The notes beneath the pieces were generated by a model. That model saw only the letters and a program-made list of their open reading frames with translations. It was not told the origin of the DNA and made no database searches. This document shows, piece by piece, positions 33,437 through 33,657 of a stretch of 33,657 nucleotides of DNA. Source of the DNA: a virus; IMG/VR virus record IMGVR_UViG_3300032046_000121, positions 1-33,657 of that record; one strand, given 5' to 3'. Positions within the stretch are counted from its first letter, which is position 1; every line of letters starts with the position of its first letter. A program made the position numbers and the translations under genes.

Positions 33437-33657
33437 TCCTCGCCGGACGGGCCAGCCGGGCGCATCTCGCCAGTCTCGACGGCTTCATCGAGGTCCATGA
33501 CGCGCGTCTTGATGACGGCCTTCTCCAGGTGCGTGGCCTGCGCGGCGATCTCGTTGATCTCCGGGTCGCTGGACGACACCGTGGCGTTACCCTCAGCGTC
33601 GGAGACGTTGATGGAGAATCCGGAAGAGAGATCGATCGGCTGGTTCGCCTGCTTCTC
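33433..33657 (-). CDS. C-terminal fragment of gene entering from the right edge
   Basis: The last 74 residues of a protein whose start lies beyond the window. It reads IDLSSGFSINVSDAEGNATV, then SSSDPEINEIAAQATHLEKA and ends RMDLDEAVETG-type acidic sequence with a PAGPSGED tail. Acidic and probably partly unstructured at the end. Too little is visible for a function; by gene order it would lie on the capsid side of the connector. Confidence 0.7.
   Translation of the reverse strand, partial: EKQANQPIDLSSGFSINVSDAEGNATVSSSDPEINEIAAQATHLEKAVIKTRVMDLDEAVETGEMRPAGPSGED

Noticed and set aside
1-33657. CRISPR arrays, tRNA genes, insertion sequences, integrase or att sites
   Set aside because: No regularly spaced repeats, cloverleaf-like segments, transposase or integrase motifs were seen in the sequence or its translations; the genome may still have them outside the window.

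Overview
The window is part of the genome of a contractile-tailed (myovirus-type) bacteriophage. It is GC-rich (hand-counted 60-nt lines run mostly 58-73% GC). Nearly every base lies in tightly packed genes, usually overlapping by 1-8 nt or separated by under 40 nt. All genes but two are read on the minus strand, so the operon runs from high to low coordinates. GTG starts are common and AGGAGG-type ribosome binding sites recur, which fits a bacterial host with a canonical anti-Shine-Dalgarno sequence. The host cannot be named from the sequence. No integrase, tRNA, CRISPR array or insertion sequence was found.

Layout in transcription order. (1) 33657-30775: end of a gene that starts outside the window, a small unknown protein, a head-tail connector-like protein, a likely head-closure protein and a likely tail-completion protein. 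(2) 29886-30778: two plus-strand genes (a two-segment membrane protein/lipoprotein and a 71-aa helical protein) inserted against the direction of the operon. (3) 29723-21802: probable tail terminator with an N-terminal IPT/TIG domain, a small unknown protein, tail sheath, tail tube, a tail assembly chaperone with a -1 ribosomal frameshift site, and the tape measure protein. (4) 21802-15595: baseplate and hub: tube-initiator-like protein, LysM-like protein, gpD-like hub, OB-fold spike, an unknown helical protein, gp25-like wedge protein and baseplate J. (5) 15567-1: distal tail and adhesion region: an unusual repeat protein, several beta-rich proteins, a 1384-residue beta-propeller-like adhesin of much lower GC, a P2 gpI-like protein with a long N-terminal extension, two fibre-like proteins, a cysteine-rich metal-chelating-type protein, a beta-helix-like protein, a small zinc-ribbon protein and the start of a further structural protein.

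Together these genes encode the neck, the contractile tail (sheath around tube, length set by the tape measure), the puncturing hub and the host-binding equipment. Terminase, portal and capsid genes are not in the window and presumably lie beyond 33657. The strongest non-standard observations are the frameshift site CCCTTTG at 24763-24769, the opposite-strand two-gene island with a possible internal start, the low-GC propeller adhesin, a short beta module containing NNG that recurs in several different tail proteins, and a tandem SFExGW-type repeat protein.
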